From Calamus simplicifolius (Eukaryota > Streptophyta > Magnoliopsida > Arecales > Arecaceae): 64,000 nucleotides of DNA. Within the stretch, counting starts at the first letter, position 1; each line of letters starts with the position of its first letter. Shown piece after piece: positions 32,129 through 44,429 of this stretch. The stretch covers positions 1,574,652-1,638,651 of the forward strand of contig UESW01003833.1 in assembly GCA_900491605.1 (NCBI GenBank). The letters run 5' to 3'. The position numbers and the translations under genes are program-made. Under the pieces are notes generated by a model. The model had not been told where the DNA came from. It worked only from the letters and a program-made list of their open reading frames with translations, and made no database searches.

Positions 32129-32429
32129 ATCTCCACCTTGGTGCTTCAAAGCTGCTGAAAAATCTGCATATTCCCTCAGACCCATCAGTGTCACACATAG
32201 GCATGGGCACTGGGCCGTGCCGTGCCAGGCACGGCCGTGCCTGGCACGGCCCAGCAGGGCCATTGCTGGGCCGTGCCAAAACGGCCCTTCTGGGCCGTTT
32301 TGTGGGCCGTGCCATGGCACGGCCCAGCAGGGCCGTTGCTGGGCCGTGCCATGGCATGGCCCACAAGGGCCGTGCCATGGCACGGCTGGTGCCAGGAGCA
32401 CACTGTGCACCTAGGCACCAGCCAGCTAA

Positions 32430-34245
32430 TCCAAGCCATGATCCTGATCGGCGATGATGGATCCGACGATTGCGATCGATCTGATCGGAGATGATCCGAC
32501 GGTTGCGATCGATCCATGCCATAATCCTGATCGGCGATGATCGATCCGACGATTGCAATCCATCCGATCGGCGATGATCCGATGGTTGCGATCGATCCAA
32601 GTCATGATCTCGATCGGCGATGATCGATCGGACCGTTGCGATCAATTCGATCGGAGACGATCCGACGGTTGCGATCGATCCAAGCCATGATCCCGATCGG
32701 GGATGATCGATCCGACAGTTGCGATCCATCCGATCGGCGATGATCCGATGATTGCGATCGATCCAAGCCATGATCCCGATCGACGATGATCGATTGAATC
32801 ATTGTGATCAATCCGATCGGAGACGATCCGACGGTTGCGATCGATCTAAGCCATGATCCCGATCGGGGGATGATCGATCCGATGGTTGCAATCCATCCAA
32901 TCGGAGACGATCCGACGGTTGCGATCGATCCAAGCCATGATCCCGATCGGCGATGATCAATCCAACAGTTGCGATCCATCCGATCGGAGACGATCCGATG
33001 GTTGCGATCGATACAAACCATGATCCTGATCGACAATGATCGATCGGACTGTTGCGATCAATCCGATCGGAGACGATCCGATGTCTGCGATCGATCCAAG
33101 CCATGATCATGATCGGCGATGATCAATCCAACGGTTGCGATCCATCTGATCAGAGATGATCTGACGTCTGCGATCGATCCAAGCCATGATCCCGATCGGC
33201 GATGATCAATCCAACGGTTGTGATCCATCCGATCAGAGATGATTCGACGTCTGGATCGATCCAAGCCATGATCCCGGTCGGCGATGATCAATCCGACGGT
33301 TACGATCAATCCGATCGGAGACGATCCAACGGTTGTGATCGATCCAAGCCATGATTCCGATCGGTGATGATCAATCCAACAGTTGCGATCCATCCGATCG
33401 GAGACAATCCTATGGTTGCGACCGATCCAAGCCATGATTCGATCAACATGATCGATCGGACTATTGCGATCCATCTGATCGGAGATGATCCAACGTCTGC
33501 GATTGATCCAAGCCATGATTCCAATCAGGGATGATTGATCCGATGGTTGCGATCGATCCGATCGAAGACAATCCGACGGTTGCGATCGATCCATGCCATG
33601 ATCCTGATCGGCGATGATCGATCCGACGGTTGCGATCCATTCGATTGGTGATGATCCGACGGTTGCAATCGATCCAAGTCATGATCCCGATTGGCGATGA
33701 TCGATCTGATCAGAGACGATCCGACGGTTGCGATCGATCCATGCCATCCTGATCTGCTATTATCGATCGAACGGTTGCGATCTATCCAATCGGAGACAAT
33801 CCGACGATTGCGATCGATTCAAGCTATGATCCCGATCGACGATGATCGATCGGACCATTGTGATCAATCCGATCGGAGATGATCCGACGTCTTCGATCGA
33901 TCCAAGCCATGATCTCGATCGACGATGATCAATCCGACGGTTGTGATCGATCCAAGCCATGATCCCGATTGGCGATGATCGATCTGACGGTTGCGATCAA
34001 TCCAAGCCATGATTCCGATTGGTGATGATCGATCGAACGGTTGCGATCGATCTAATCGGAGACGATCCGACGGTTGCGATCGATTCAAGCCATGATCCCG
34101 ATCGGGGATGATCAATCCAACGGTTGTGATCTATCCCATCGAAGACGATCCGACAGTTGCGATCGATCCAAGCCATGATCCCGATCGACGATGATCGATC
34201 CGACGGTTGCGATCCATCCGATCGGTGATGATCCGATGGTTGCGA
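32430..34245. repeat. 83-bp tandem repeat array, about 22 copies
   Basis: Units begin AAGCCATGATCCCGATCGG and recur at about 32433, 32516, 32599, 32682, 32765, 32848, 32932, 33015 and 33098, then onward at the same period. Each unit holds two related halves of about 41 bp, both containing GATCCGACGGTTGCGATC-like cores. Very rich in GATC and CpG. The open frames across it simply reflect the repeat. Confidence 0.95.
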
Positions 34246-34465
34246 TCTTTCTATTTTTTTCTTCTTACTTATTGTATTATGTTCTAGAGGTCAGGCCTAG
34301 CCCCCCTCCCTTCTGTACCATTTTAATTTTAAATTAATAAACTGGTAGGGGTCTGTGCCAAACCCCCCACCATTATGGTGGCTTTATATTAATAAAATTT
34401 TTTTATTCCTAATAATTTTTTAATTTATCAAAAAAATTTATATTTTTAATAAATTTATTTATTTG
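34246..34465. other. AT-rich part of the hAT element
   Basis: No gene seen; lies between the array and the right subterminal motifs. Confidence 0.6.
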
Positions 34466-34792
34466 AGCTGTGCATGGGCTAGGCCCCAGGTGGGACGTGC
34501 CTGGCACGGCCCAGGCCCACCTGGGCTGTGCCGGGCACGGCCCACCTGGGCCGGCACGGCTCAGGCCCACCTGGGCCGTGCCGGCATGGCTCAGGCCCAC
34601 CTGGGCCGTGCCGGCATGGCTCAGGCCCACCTGGGCCATGCCGGCACGGCACGACGGGCCGACCCAGGCCCATCATGGGCCGTGCCGTGCTGGGCCAACA
34701 GAAAAAATTTTCTGGGCCCGGCACAGCCCATCAGGGCCTGGGCCGTGCCGTGCCATGGGCGGCACGGCCCAGTGCCCACCTCTAGTCACACA

Positions 34793-37700
34793 TGAGAGAA
34801 AGCTATCCCATGAAAGAGTTTTCGTAAGTGCATCTGCCTGGTTATTCTTTGTATGAACTTTTACCAGTTCCACTTCACCTTCTTCCACCAATTCTCTGAT
34901 TCTGTGATACCTCATATCTATATGCTTTGTGCGTGCATGATAGATTGGGTTCTGAGCCAACTGCAGGGCACTCTGACTATCACTGTATAGCAATACTGTA
35001 CCCTGCTTCACCCTTATTTTCATGATGAGTCTCTTCAACCAAAGAGCCTCCTTAGCAGCTTCTGTAATCCCTATATACTCAGCTTCTGTTGTAGACAAAG
35101 CTGTAATAGGTTGAAGGATTGATCTCCAAGAAATTAATCCACCATACATACTGAACACATACCCTGTGGTAGACCTTCTTGTATCTAGATCACCTGCAAA
35201 ATTTGCATCCACAAACCCTTCCAATGGACCTAATGATTTACTTGGGATATTAGATTTCTCCTTAGGTCTTTCTTACTGCCCAAAAATTAGACCAAGTCCA
35301 CGAGTTCCTTGAAGGTACCTCAAAATCCACTTGAGTGCCTTCCAGTGCTCCTTCCCTGGGTTCGCCATAAATCTGCTCACCTGGCTCGCTGCATATGCTA
35401 TGTCAGGTCTGCAACATACCATAGCATACATAATGCTGCCCATGGCACTGGCATATGGAACTCTCTCATATACTCTTTCTCCTCATCTGTCTGGGGGTTT
35501 TGTAACTTAGAAAGAGACATGTGACTAGCCAAAGGTGTTCCAACTGGTTTGGCCTTATCCATCCCAAACATCTCCAACACCTTCTGAATATATCCACCCA
35601 ATGACAAGTGTAGAATTCCTTTGGTCCTATTTCTATAAATTTCCATCCCAAGTATCTTCCTAGTTGACCCCAAATCCTTCATTTCAAATTCTGTTGATAA
35701 TGCATATTTCAGTCCATTCACTGCTTCAACACTCTTGCTGGCAATGAGCATATCATCCACATACAGAAGGAGATACAGTGCATCATCCTCATCCACATTT
35801 TTCATATAGACACAAGTATCATGTTCACATCTAGAAAATCCAAGGTCCAAAATAAAAGTGTCAAACCTTTTGTACCACTGACGGGGTGACTGCTTCAAAC
35901 CATAGAGCGATTTCTTTAGTAGACACACTTTTTCTTCCAATCCAGATTCCTTGAAACCCTCTGGTTGCTTCATGTATATCTTCTCCTCTAGACTCCCATG
36001 TAAGAAAGTCATCTTCACGTCCATCTGCTGCAACTCTATACATGTTGTGCTACAAGTGATAACAACACACAAATTAAAGCATGACGTACCACTGGAGAGA
36101 ATACCTCTGTGTAGTCCACTCCCTCTCCCTGTGAGAACCCCTTAGCAACAAGCCTTGCTTTGTATTTGACTCCACCTTGCTCTGAAGGTGCCTCCTTCTT
36201 TGTGAACACCCATTTTGAACCAATGGCCCGAGCATCTCTAGGTAGATCCACTCGCTGCCATATCTTGTTCTTTTCCAGGGACTCCATCTCCTCCATCATG
36301 GCCTACATCCATGAGTCTCTTTCTGAACTTTCCATGGCTTCTTGGAAGGTCTCTGAATCTTCATTTGCAGTGATTAGAGCATAGGAAATCATGTCATCAA
36401 TGCGATACCGAGCAGGTTTGATGATGGTACGCTTTGCCTTATGTAGTGCCACACCCCTTTGATCATCTCTCAAAGCTGAAGTGTGTGACTCCACCTGCAC
36501 CTCGTTCTGGATTGATGGCTCTCCTTGCTGATCCTTTATATGTATTGGAACATTCATACCAAACTCCACCTCAAAAGAAGCACGTTTTGAAGTAGAAGTA
36601 GAAGGTACATCACCTGTCAGCCAATGATGTCCACTGCTGTCCTATTCAGCCTTTTCAGCTCCATCTGCAATCTCTGACCTCTTCAAGATGCTCTTCTCAT
36701 CAAAAATAATGTCTCTACCGATGATACACTTCTGTGAATCTGAACTCCATAGCAAATAGCCTTTAACTCCCTGTGGATACCCGATGAAGATTAGCCTTTG
36801 TGATTTTGGGTCCAGCTTGCTCCTTTCAGTTGCCTCCACATGTGCATAGGCTGGGCAACCAAAAATCCTTAGGTGTCCAAGCTCCACCTTCTTCCCACTC
36901 AGATCTCCTCTGGAATGCCTCCATCAAGTTTTCTATTAGAGGACCTGTTAACAAGAAAACCAGAGAACATAATTGCATCACCCCAAAAGATCTTGGGCAG
37001 TGATGCCTGCAGCCTCAAACTCCTAGCCTTCTCTGTCAATGTACGATTCATCCTCTCTGCCACACCATTCTGCTGGGGAGTCATCCTCACTGTGTAATGG
37101 CGTTGGATCCCATTTTCCTCACAGTAGCTTCTGAATTCATTGCTTGTATACTCCCCTCCATTGTCAGATCTCAAACACTTCACTGGTTTTCCTGTCTCCT
37201 TTTCAACACCAACTCTCCAAGCTTTAAACTGGGCAAATACCTCTGATTTTTCTCTTATCAGATATACCCATACCTTCCTGGAGTAGTCATCAATGAAGGT
37301 CAAAAAATACTTAGCCCCACCTCTGGCTGACACAGGGGCCGGTCCCCATACATCTGAGTGAACTAGTTCCAGAATACTTTCACTCTGCTTGGAACTGCTA
37401 GCAAATCTCACCCTATGTTGTTTGCCATAAATACAGGGCTCACAGATGTCATTGTCCTCCTTCTTAAGTGTTGGAATCAGACCTCTTTTGCTGAGTTCTA
37501 TAAGCCCTTTATCACTCATGTGTCCCATTCAATAGTGCCACAGTTTATAGACCAACTGTTCCTCCTGTGCCGCTGCTAGCACCTCTGCACCATCTATGGC
37601 CACTAAGCCTTCCATCTAATAGAGATTATTTTTCAACCTTCTCCCTTTCATCACCACTAATGAACCCTTGGTTATCCTCAAACATCCACTCCCGGCTGGC

Positions 37701-37970
37701 TTCCAAAAGCATACCCATGCTTCTCCAGGTAGCCCAAAGAAATTAGATTCTTCTTCAACTCCGGGACATGTTTGACATTGGTCAAAGTCCTTATAACCCC
37801 ATCATACATCCTCACCCTTATGCTTCCAACTCCAGCAACCTTACAAGGATGATTATCACAAGGCATACACTCCCTCCATCAGATTCTTCATAAGTTGCAA
37901 ACCACTCCCTATGCGAAGTATAATGGTGAGAACAGGCTGAGTCAAGTGTCCAACAACTATCACACTTCTT
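34793..37970 (-). pseudogene. Tork-like copia pol: protease, integrase, RT, RNase H
   Basis: Protease near 37900-37970: LDSACSHH, the DSA active site as in Tnt1-like DTA/DSA proteases, followed by LTNVKHVPELKKNLISLGYL. Integrase at 36899-37528, with RSDNGGEYTS and MTPQQNGVAERMNRT, continuing at 36642-36887. RT at 35398-36299, with MDVKMTFLHGSLEEKIYMKQ, SLYGLKQSPRQWY and catalytic YVDDMLIAS near 35745-35770. RNase H at 34793-35224 (DANFAGDLDTRRSTTGYVF, STTEAEYIGITEA, HTKNNQADALTK). Frameshifts near 36040, 36300, 36890 and 35400 break the frame. The hAT element interrupts the final codons (after LSWDSFLSCV); the last part lies at about 32138-32190. Confidence 0.92.
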
Positions 37971-38059
37971 GGTCCCATCTGAAACTACCAGTACATCATC
38001 TTCACTGTCTTCAGATGAATTTGTACCACCATTGCTGGCTGAACCTCCCTTGGAAATAC

Positions 38060-38746
38060 CCTTCCCTTCTCATTCTTCAGAAGTGGGCAATTTCTCTTCA
38101 GGTGACCAATCTGATGACACTTGTAACACTTCCATGCTTTCTGCTTGCCCCGAGACTTAGATCTACCTTTGGACTTGCCTCTAACCTTTTCTCAGGGTCT
38201 TCCTTGCCTCTCATTCACAGCAAGTACCTCTGTGTTAGAGTTTCCCATGCGATCTTTTCTCTTTGCTGGTTTGATCTCAGCACCCCCACAACCTCTTCAT
38301 AATTCAGGGTCTCCTTCCCATACACCAAGGTTGTAATCAGACCATCATAGGAACTGGGTAGCGAACACAACAAGATGAGGGTCTTGTCTTCTTTATCAAT
38401 CTTCACATCAAGGCTCATTACCTCTGAGCACACCTGATTGCATTTTTCCATGTAAGTGTTCTCTAAAGTTTCCCAGACCCCTTAAGGTCTGCGTGCAAAT
38501 CTCTGGCAAGACTTGATCAGCCAAGCACATCCTGATTGTGCTAAATGCAATCTCCTCTAACTCCTCCCAATCCTCATGACTTGTATTATCCGGTCTTTGT
38601 TTCACCAAGACCTTATAAATCCTTTGCTGTACCAATAAATCCTTCACCCTTTGCTGCCATAGGGTGAAGTTTCCCTTGCCATCATACTTTTCAAAATCGA
38701 ATTTAAAGCTACTAGATGCCATATCCAACCAAGAAACAATGCACAC
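38060..38746 (-). pseudogene. Tork-like copia gag
   Basis: Starts around 38719 (MASSSFKFDFEKYDGKGNFT, LWQQRVKDLLVQQ), like the Tnt1 gag N-terminus. A frameshift near 38430 moves it to the 38215-38451 frame (SLPSSYDGLITTLVYGKETL). A CCHC knuckle (CYKCHQIGHLKRNC) follows at about 38085-38135. Confidence 0.88.
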
Positions 38747-38857
38747 AACAAAAACAAAAATTAAACTTGCTGCAGAAATTTCTGGTTTGATATCTTACCA
38801 AGAAATGCCCAATATCCAATCTTTTCTCCACCAAATCACCGAGGCTCTGATACCAAA

Positions 38858-39589
38858 TGAAGAGTGGATCGTCCTCTTTCTACCCTTGGAGCATAGCACG
38901 CATTCGACTAGCCCCAAGTCGTGTGGAGATGCGAAAGCGAGATGATATCCCTGCTGAAATTCTGCAGCAGAATTTTGGATCTTGATCTTGGTAATCTTCC
39001 CGGATTGATTAGCAACTAGGATTTTATTTGGTTTCTTGCACCCCAAGATTGTAAGAGAGGTCGTGGCCTCTCTTCTTCCTCACGTGAACCTTCATATCTG
39101 ATCCAGAAAATCAAGAGACGCTGCCCAAGAAGAAGGTGCTGCTAGGTTTCCTCCTTCTCCTTCTTTGAGAGAGGCGGTTCCAAGAAGATGGCTAGGGCAG
39201 AGATGGCAGCAATAAAACCCTAGAAATCTAGGGCATCTATGTGTGAGAAAGAGAGGAAAATGTATATAAGAGAAAAGAGAGAGATAGCTCGTTCTTAGGA
39301 GAAAAGAGTTTCTTTCATTCATCTATAATCATCATCGTTACATGATTATATCAACCCCGTCCCATGATGGCAACCAAAATAAAACCAGCACCACATATAA
39401 ACTGGTGCCTTATTATATGGATAATAAACCCTAAAAAACTCCCTTGGATCAGCCCATACCTTAGGCCCAAACCCAGCTCAATGATAGATTAGCCCCCCTC
39501 AAGACCCAACAATCTGGGCCTTAAACATGTGGAGCCTATAAACCTCCACCCTATGATTTAAGCTTTGGAATACCACACCAGGCTCTACA
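38858..39589 (-). repeat. 5' LTR of the Tork-like copia element (732 bp)
   Basis: Adjacent to the primer-binding site on its left and to the target duplication AGCCA on its right. Confidence 0.95.
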
Positions 39590-39594
39590 AGCCA

Positions 39595-40690
39595 CACATT
39601 CCCAAAGTAAACTCCTGAGGACTATGCCAGGCCTGCTGGAAAACTAATTCAGAATAAAGTTGTTGACAGTAATACTTTTATCAAAAGAGAACATTCGAAT
39701 TAACTAATAAATGTCCAAATACAGTGAAGCATACCTGTAACATGAAGCAAAACGGAAAAGAATATGCCTTACCAGTCTAAGAAAATCATGTTGAATAGGT
39801 TGGCATTCACATTTTCAACGGTATCTAAGCTCTTCACATATTAGAATGAACAACAAAACCATAAAGAGAAACAATAGTCAGATTGAAAGGGACATAGATT
39901 TAGTTGGCTCAGAAAGGCATCTGAGTCAGGAAATAGAAAGAAAATGCCTAACATCATGGCCCTTGGCTCAGATAGGGTGTCAAACATATGGATCATAACG
40001 GTTGCATTTAGAAATGCCCTCCAAGTTGTGATTTCACAACACACACATTGAGCATAGCAAAAAATAAGTCCCTATCATCATTGCCGAATAACAATAGCAA
40101 CAGCAAAATGGTTTCGGTTCCCCTCGATACATGGCCACATTGGCATCCTGCATTTAGATTGAGTTGGCTCAGATAGACATATGCATTACAACGGTTGCAT
40201 TTAGAAATGCCATCCAAGTTATGAGTCCACAGCCTACACATCATGGACCTTGGCTCGTGTAGGGTTTCAAACATATGCTTCATAACGGTTACATTCTGAA
40301 ATGCCCTCCAAGTCATGATAGCACAGCACATAAAATTACCGTCCAAATTAATGAGAAGTCCCTATCATCATTGTCGAATTGAATTGAGTAGACTCATAAC
40401 TAATCATAGCCCACACATGCCAAAATGATCAACCTGCATATAGAAAATTCATCAAACAGTATCGCTGAAAGCATAAAGTCAGGACATGAAAATATGTAAG
40501 GCCATAAACAAAAAGTAGAAATAAAAATGTGTCATTATCATCAAGGACATACGAGTTCAAACAACAACTAAAAGACTTCACATCATGAAACGGCAAAGAG
40601 CAAATCCAATAAGAAATCCTGAAATGAAAAGGAAGTTCCCATATAGGATCAGTGACATAGTTCTCATTCCACCCCTATTCTCTGTAATTG
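39595..40690. other. Spacer or transposon remnant with a threefold repeat
   Basis: No gene recognised. A unit around CATAACGGTTGCATTTAGAA and CCCTCCAAGT recurs at about 39997, 40188 and 40281. It may be the 3' part of the Harbinger element. Confidence 0.5.
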
Positions 40691-40935
40691 GTGGAACTTG
40701 CTGCATTAACTACATCCTCGCTAGAGGGTCACTCAGCATGTCCTCTGGCATTTCCCAAACTTCAGGTGTATAGCATCGTTCAAGAAATGCGGCTTGGGCT
40801 TCATGCCATGTATTGTACTTTTTGTGTTCATTATTCGGAAAGCCAACGACCAATGCCTTGCAATCATGCCAATCTCTAACGATTCCCTTTTGTGTCCATT
40901 GAATACAACATAGAACGGCATTATGAGGACAAGGG
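40690..40935 (-). pseudogene. Viroplasmin / RNase H1 N-terminal-like segment
   Basis: Two overlapping minus-strand frames share the domain: FYVVFNGHKR in one (about 40890-40921) and RDWHDCKALVVGFPNN with KKYNTWHEAQAAFLE in the other (to about 40770), joined by an apparent 1-bp indel near 40885. The pattern Y-V-V-x-x-G-H...W..C...V.GFP...KKY.T..EA..AF is the hybrid-binding fold shared by RNase H1 N-termini and caulimovirus viroplasmin. It ends soon after in an acidic tail. It lies on the same strand as, and just downstream of, the Harbinger transposase; whether it belongs to that element is open. No other viral sequence is near, so I do not call it an integrated virus. Confidence 0.6.
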
Positions 40936-41171
40936 AGCAAGTAAAAGTAATCCTATTATTCGCTAGGACCTCCGTCCATTGTGGATGATCCTGCAGAGAT
41001 TAACATGGCAACATTATCATATATAGCATACAATCACTGTAATTGTAAGAAAGTAATATCGTACTTCTAGATGTAAATTGATCCCACATTGCATTGGCAA
41101 TACAATCCCTCTTAACCTCACCCCTCCTTGATTCATCTTGACTAATGGGGTTGAAAATTAATTGCTCACTA

Positions 41172-42240
41172 TCATCGGAGAGGCATCGATATCATTGGCA
41201 TTGAAATACTTATCGTTCCCTTGAGTTCGTCGGATAAAATTATGTACGATGCAGCAAGCCAAAATGATTTTTTTTGAACTTCGAACCGATAAGGCAGTAG
41301 CGATCGAAGAATCTTGAATTGTTTTTTTAGAATCCCAAAAGCCTTTTCCACACAGTTTCGAAGTTGTGCATGCTGATGGTTGTAAAGATCCTTATGGTTC
41401 TCATAATTTCGCCGACCAGAAGCGGATGTATGAAATGTACTAAGATGATACCTAGTACCCCGATAGGGTGCCAAAAATTGATTGTATTTGCGTACCCCGA
41501 GTCAACCAAGTAAAACTTTCCTGCATTAATTGACACTCAGCACGCGTTAACAAACATAACACTTTTCGGGAACATTGTTATAATTTGAAAACCTTACCTT
41601 CTAGGACTGTAAATCCTCCATGGTCACAGCACCACCTCAAAACTCTCATGTCCGCTGCCGATCCTTCCCAACCAACGCACATAAACATAAACATATAGTC
41701 GAAAGATACACAGCCATGACATTCTGAGATATAGTATTCTTTCGATTGCAAAAACGAGGTTGATCCTCCTTCGGTAGAATAACCTCTATATGCGTGCCAT
41801 CAAGACAAATGTTTCATCAAACTTACAAAGCAAATAACATCATTACATATCACAAAAATGGGTGAACAACAAGATCAAATACCACGATGTTTATTCAAGT
41901 GATAGTTGACAAAACTTTCCATTTGCTCTGCATCTAACATCATGAATAATTCATGAGTCTTGAAGGATTGACACAAGATGTTAGACATAACTGTCAAGTC
42001 ATCCATCGCTAAATGTAAGCTAAAAAGCTTAGCATGCACTTATCCATACCATAGGAAGCTTCCTTTTCGGCCTTCTCTAGTGTGACAGCCAACATTTTTC
42101 TCAACAATTGTATGGCTTCTTCCGAGAACTCCAAACGTTGGATGAATTGGCGCCTCAAATTCTCTAATATTTCAAACTTGTCTATCCCTCCAAATCGTCT
42201 ACGTCGTTATGTTGTGGGCGTTGTATCCTGACACGACCTC
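41172..42240 (-). pseudogene. PIF/Harbinger transposase (DDE_4 / HARBI1-like)
   Basis: Three catalytic regions are visible on the minus strand: CLDGTHIEVILPKEDQ (first Asp, near 41800), FYLVDSGYAN (second Asp, near 41510) and CVEKAFGILKKQFKILRSLL (Glu, near 41370). The spacing and the DGTH / DSGY / EKAFGILK blocks are diagnostic for PIF/Harbinger. The N-terminal part (about 41880-42240) shows only scattered similarity. Frames change between blocks and the piece ends without a clean terminus, so the gene is broken, though some gaps could be introns. Confidence 0.85.
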
Positions 42241-42244
42241 TTGC

Positions 42245-42660
42245 CTTGAGAGGATGCTACACCATCAGAGGCCGATTCACTATGATTAACAGCAGGGTTG
42301 TCAGATTGATATTGTGGGGTTGGTGAAGGTCAATATCATCCATGCCATGTCTAGGGGAAACGACAGGAACATCTCTCCTCCTCCTCAAGATCTATATGGA
42401 TCGCATCATTGTCAGTGTCATTATGTAAATTCGGTCCATTAAAGTATCAGTCATCTGAATGAGTAACTAAAAGAGGGGCAGGAGTCCTAAAATTTGGAAT
42501 GTCGGATGATTCGAGTGCTGGAATTGCTTGCAGAGGTGTTGCATCAATGCGCATCGCAGCCCCTGCGCCAGTAGCAACTTGCTTTCCATACCAAATGAGC
42601 ATATCCTCATATGGTGCAAAAGGCTTGTTCCTACAGTGTATCAGTTCCCTATTGACCTAG
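42245..42660 (-). other. Linker between the Harbinger genes
   Basis: Low-complexity acidic and Ser/Pro-rich reading on the minus strand with stops in every frame; I cannot assign it. Confidence 0.4.
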
Positions 42661-42815
42661 TATACATCCAAATAGAAAATTAGCTTCAATTTATTCAAAG
42701 TTAATGCAATTCTATGAAACATTGACTGATTAGCTTACCGAGATCACACTGTCCCACTGTTCATCAGTATTGGCAGGGATTTGTCTCTCTGGATCCCAAC
42801 CCCAACCAGACAAAG

Positions 42816-43082
42816 TCACCAAGTAATGATATCGACGGAAATTTTTCTCAAATTCTTCATTCTATTTTGCATATTCTGAACGGTGTATTTGGTTTTAGCC
42901 TCTATATTGAACCGTTCAAGAACCCTAAGGAGAGCAGGCTTGGTAAATGTGTTTCCGGATGTACCATCCCTGAGAAACTCCTCCTTCAGCAATCTTGACA
43001 AGATTTTATCCTTTCATTGATCCAGCTAGTGATCCTAGCACGAGATGATTCTGTATCACCACTCTTCAAAGTGCCAACCATG
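42816..43082 (-). pseudogene. Harbinger ORF1: Myb/SANT-like DNA-binding protein
   Basis: ATG at 43080-43082 opens MVGTLKSGDTESSRARITSW, then a frameshift near 43010 leads into LLKEEFLRDGTSGNTFTKPA, RFNIEAKTKYTVQNMQNRMK and NLRKI. This is the Myb/SANT-like domain of PIF/Harbinger second proteins (Pfam Myb_DNA-bind_3), which helps bring the transposase to the element ends. It is truncated after about 85 codons. Confidence 0.8.
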
Positions 43083-43089
43083 GTTCTTC

Positions 43090-44429
43090 TTTTGTGTGCC
43101 TAATTATTCGATGAGGTACAAGAGGCGAAAAATAGTCATGCTAATGGTTGTGTATGATGCATACGACAAATAGATAAGATAAAATACATGGTTATGCTCA
43201 TTATTCATAAAAGAATATAAGCTAAAATACTTTACTTTAATATTTTTAAAACTAGAAACATTGAGGCCCAGTTCGATCAGCTAAAGCCCTAGCTTCAAAC
43301 TTTCAGTACTCCAGTACTTTTGTTACCACGGAATACAGTTGTCAAAAGCCCTTGTTTATAAAGTTAATTACAAGTGGTGGACAGACCGATCAAACTTTCA
43401 TAATTATTAATTAATACAGTAGCTATAGATTATTACACAAATAAACCAAACTTCATATATCGAGTAAAAAGATCTCACTTCGACATTGGATATATATGGT
43501 AAGATTTTGAGGTGGGGATCGATTGGGAATGGGGAGGAGGTGGGGGATCGAAGAGGAGTCAACATCCAATAAAAGTATGGATTTGTTTAATTGCACTATT
43601 TTAGATAAATTACAACAACACCTAAACTATTTTTGTATAACCGATGAGCATAACTATGATGCATAAGACGCCGTGTCCTTGACATCATCTGCATCATCTA
43701 TGAGAGGAATAGAAAGGAATGTCCTCGATTTTATGGAACAGAAACCAAGAAATCAAAACAGATTCATGCTAATTTTATTCTACGTGGCATCGGAGTATCA
43801 TATACTCTGTTAAGACCGCAATTACCCATTTTGAAGCCCAAATAGATGAAAAGAGGGCAAAAAAACAACAAGTTCGTCGCCTAGGCTCACAGATCGCCAG
43901 ATCCAGACAGGATCAAGAAAGATCCCAAAAATAGAAGAATGGATCCAGCAGTTATAGAGTCAAGGGAACGAGAGAGAAGGGAAGGAAAAGAACAAAGAGA
44001 GGGGGGCAGATATTAACCAGGCCAAAATTTCTAACTGCGACAGCAAAGAAGAAAAATACATATAAAACAAAATAAAAACAAAATAGGTCTTGGAACCCTA
44101 ACCTGAGACATATATAAGAATTAAAATAGGTCTCAAGATCAAGTCGGATAAAGAAGAAAAAAGGGAAAAGAACTTACCTGAGACAAGTTCCGAGAGATGG
44201 AAGAGGATCGGAAGACGGGACCACAGATCGAAAATCCAGGGTTCAACGACCCCTATTCGGGAGCAAAGATCGAAGACAGGAACAGAGATCGAAGACGGGA
44301 ACAGCCTTCGAAATCCAGGGTTCAATGTCCATGAGTTCGGGAGCAGAGATCGGAAGACGGGAGTAGAGCTCAGAAGACGGGAGCAGGGCGAGGGCCGCTC
44401 GAACGGGAGGCAAACGAATGAGATCCTAG
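43090..44429. other. Harbinger 5' region without gene
   Basis: AT-rich, then (44190-44400) a run of imperfect repeats around CGAAGACGGGA-GCAGAGATCG. No coding region recognised. Confidence 0.5.

Larger units (their letters stand above)
32198..34784. mobile_element. Non-autonomous hAT element carrying an 83-bp satellite-like array
   Basis: Ends are TAGGCATGGGCACTGGGCC and, reversed, TAGAGGTGGGCACTGGGCC, flanked by the 8-bp duplication GTCACACA (32190-32197 and 34785-34792). TIRs starting TAG and an 8-bp duplication are the hAT signature. Subterminal zones (32205-32400 and 34470-34780) are packed with GGCCGTGCC/GGCACGGCC motifs. The centre (32430-34245) is a tandem array. No transposase ORF. 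It lies in the last codons of the copia pol. Confidence 0.9.
31394..39589 (-). mobile_element. Tork/Tnt1-like Ty1/copia retrotransposon with nested hAT element
   Basis: Both LTRs (31394-32128, 38858-39589) and a perfect target-site duplication AGCCA (31389-31393 and 39590-39594) are present. The primer-binding site lies at 38843-38855 (initiator tRNA-Met type). The 8.2-kb length includes the 2.6-kb hAT insertion; without it the element is about 5.6 kb, normal for this group. Gag start and RT motifs resemble Tnt1 relatives (lineage call is inference). Confidence 0.93.

Noticed and set aside
32430..34245. 83-bp regular repeats as a CRISPR-like array or a repeat protein gene
   Set aside because: The whole unit repeats with no unique spacers, the genome is eukaryotic, and the open frames arise only because the unit lacks stops in some frames.
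40690..40935. Integrated caulimovirus
   Set aside because: Only the small hybrid-binding segment is present, with no movement, coat or polymerase sequence nearby.
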